Shown: one piece after another, positions 43,322 to 44,606 of the stretch
How the letters are laid out: each line of letters begins with the position of its first letter
Numbering within the stretch: position 1 is the stretch's first letter
NCBI RefSeq assembly: GCF_003612125.1
Contig: NZ_RAWI01000029.1
Span: forward strand, 1 to 44,606
Reading direction: 5' to 3'
From: Corallococcus praedator
GTDB taxonomy: Bacteria; Myxococcota; Myxococcia; Myxococcales; Myxococcaceae
Length of the DNA: 44,606 nucleotides
Translations under genes and position numbers: made by a program
Notes under the pieces: generated by a model
Database searches by the model: none
What the model was told of the DNA's origin: nothing
The model's input: only the letters and a program-made list of their open reading frames with translations

Positions 43322-44257
43322 CTACGCCGCCCCGCTCACCGGCTGGGGCGGCAGTTGGAGCGTGGGCGCCACGATGCGCGCCAACTGCGGCATCCGCCCG
43401 TGCTTGCACTCCACCAGGAAGCCATGGAGCAGCTCCGCGGACAGGCCGTGCAACATCAGCCGGAAGCCCGCGCGCATCGTCGTCAGGGGCACCAGCGGGT
43501 GGCGGTTGTTCACCAGCGCCACCAGCCCCGGCGCCTGGAGCAGCGTTGCGACGTAGATGGCGATGGTCTCATCCAACTGCAACGAATTGCTCGCGCGCCA
43601 GAAGTCCCGGTCCGTCAGGAACAACTGATACATCGGCGTGAAGATCTCGATGGCCGACTGCAGGTCCAGGAAGTTCGTCCACCGGTTCGGCATCTCCTGG
43701 ATGGGGAACTCGTCCGACACCCCACTGAAGTCCAGCTTCGCCGGCGGTGACAGCGTGCGCCCCTGGTCCCTCAACGCCCGGCTCAGCCGGATGACGAAGT
43801 TGTAGAGGTTCAGGTCGTGGTTCAGGAAGATCTCATCCTTGACGTGCACCAGCTCCGTCGGACAGATGGGATTCGTGGGCACGTTCAGCTCCGACGCGTT
43901 CCGGGCGATGAAGTCGAGGATCTCCGAGCCCACGTGGAAGTGCCGCAGGATGAGGTAGTTGGCCTCCGGGCTCACCCACGTCTTCAGCCCCCACGCCAGC
44001 AGCCGGTGCAGCAGCTTCGAGGACGTGAAGCGCCGGGGCACGAAGATCTTCAGGCACTGGAACAGGATGATGCACAGCCGCGCGAGGGGCCGGACCACCG
44101 GCAGCATGTACTGCCGCGCGCTCGAGCGCTGATCCACCAGCATCGCCGCCTTGGTGCGCTCGTGCATCGGCAGGCTGCGGTCCAGGAACAGCGCGACCCA
44201 GGGGTCCGGATCCTTCGGGTCGTGCGGTTCGCTGTTCAGCAGTTCGACGGGATCCAT
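43322..44257 (-). CDS. Protein of unknown function linked to a desaturase
   Basis: The product is 311 aa from ATG 44257, three nt after the stop of the desaturase gene, so the two form an operon. It is soluble or peripheral with helical segments (LPVVRPLARLCIILFQCLKIFVP, AIEIFTPMYQLFLTDRDFW) and a His/Asn-containing middle (LRHFHVGSEILDFIARNASELN; FLNHDLNLYNFVIRL). I do not recognise the family. Because it is coupled to a desaturase, it may be an accessory factor or a lipid-binding partner; this is inference from position. Confidence 0.6.
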   Translation of the reverse strand: MDPVELLNSEPHDPKDPDPWVALFLDRSLPMHERTKAAMLVDQRSSARQYMLPVVRPLARLCIILFQCLKIFVPRRFTSSKLLHRLLAWGLKTWVSPEANYLILRHFHVGSEILDFIARNASELNVPTNPICPTELVHVKDEIFLNHDLNLYNFVIRLSRALRDQGRTLSPPAKLDFSGVSDEFPIQEMPNRWTNFLDLQSAIEIFTPMYQLFLTDRDFWRASNSLQLDETIAIYVATLLQAPGLVALVNNRHPLVPLTTMRAGFRLMLHGLSAELLHGFLVECKHGRMPQLARIVAPTLQLPPQPVSGAA

Positions 44258-44260
44258 GGC

Positions 44261-44606
44261 TCACCGGGACAGGGGGACGGAAATGGGCCCCGACGGCGAC
44301 GGTCGGTGCATGCGCGCTTCGATGTCCGCCGGAGCCGGAACGCGCAGGTCGCTGGCAAGCCCCAGCCGCTCGAACAATCGCAGCACGTGCCAGATGAAGT
44401 CGAACTGTCCCGGCAACAATCCGTGGCGCGCGCTCGACGGGAAGCTGTGGTGGTTCGCATGCCACCCCTCGCCCAGCGTGAACCACCCCATGAACACGCC
44501 GTTGCGCGCGTGATGCGCCTCCGCGTACGGACGCTCACCCCAGAGGTGCGCCACGCTGTCGATGGCGTCCCCCAGGTTGAAGATGACCACCAGCATGCCC
44601 CAGGCC
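44261..44606 (-). CDS. Second fatty-acid desaturase (N-terminal part outside window)
   Basis: The frame is open to the window edge, giving the last ~114 residues. It shows VIFNLGDAIDSVAHLWGERPYAEAHHARNGVF and the third His box GEGWHANHHSFPSSARHGLLPGQFD, exactly the C-terminal part of delta-9 acyl-CoA/acyl-lipid desaturases. It differs from the desaturase at 3168-4052 (HNNHH) and is closer to the canonical enzymes. The tail ends with LRVPAPADIEARMHRP. It is encoded just upstream of the unknown 311-aa protein. Confidence 0.85.
   Translation of the reverse strand, partial: AWGMLVVIFNLGDAIDSVAHLWGERPYAEAHHARNGVFMGWFTLGEGWHANHHSFPSSARHGLLPGQFDFIWHVLRLFERLGLASDLRVPAPADIEARMHRPSPSGPISVPLSR

Overview
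This window is high-GC DNA with the very strong third-position GC bias of a myxobacterium. The gene content fits the Myxococcaceae (Corallococcus/Myxococcus type): dense two-component genes, NtrC-like activators, WD40 lipoproteins, DUF5519 and DUF3175 proteins, and HMG-CoA synthase. The genus is inference from gene content only. About 42 protein genes are supported, two of them cut by the window edges. I saw no rRNA, tRNA, CRISPR array or intact insertion sequence.

Layout. 1-3161: a XapX/isochorismatase pair, two small membrane proteins with PH-like domains, and a beta-helix-like protein. 3168-10362 (minus): a fatty-acid desaturase lies downstream of a tightly packed seven-gene run: a zinc-ribbon protein, a membrane protein, a DksA-like protein, an NtrC-type regulator, a globin-coupled histidine kinase, a double-receiver protein and a receiver-kinase hybrid. 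10610-13212: D-lactate dehydrogenase and a three-domain universal stress protein, which fits a low-oxygen theme. 13230-19649 (minus): an EamA transporter with a beta-barrel protein, a transposase-derived protein, YceI, HMG-CoA synthase, an SDR protein and a DUF5519 lipoprotein. 19725-25292: a LysR regulator faces a four-gene metabolic operon (asparagine synthase, FAD monooxygenase, acyl-CoA dehydrogenase, hotdog thioesterase). 25293-26064 is non-coding and holds short direct repeats.

26065-33390 contains an Mpo1-like protein, a 14-repeat WD40 lipoprotein and two small basic proteins. It then holds the most interesting locus of the window: a repetitive Lys/Asp/Thr/Pro-rich protein (six ADEPT[TN]P repeats), an ATP-grasp ligase and a 2-oxoglutarate/Fe(II) oxygenase, possibly with a serine hydrolase. 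The order looks like a peptide-modification (graspetide-like RiPP) cluster in which the repeat protein is the substrate.

33387-38065: an SRPBCC protein, a secreted PLAT-like protein, a divergent RegB/RegA-like two-component pair and an exported acetamidase/formamidase homologue. 38091-41162 encodes a 1,023-residue protein colinear with plant methionine S-methyltransferase (methyltransferase plus aminotransferase-like regions).

41338-43236 is a compact nitric-oxide response operon: truncated haemoglobin, a 2Fe-2S flavin-type reductase and the NsrR repressor. It is preceded by a perfect 39-bp palindrome that matches the known NsrR operator pattern. The window ends with an unknown protein and the 3' part of a second desaturase.
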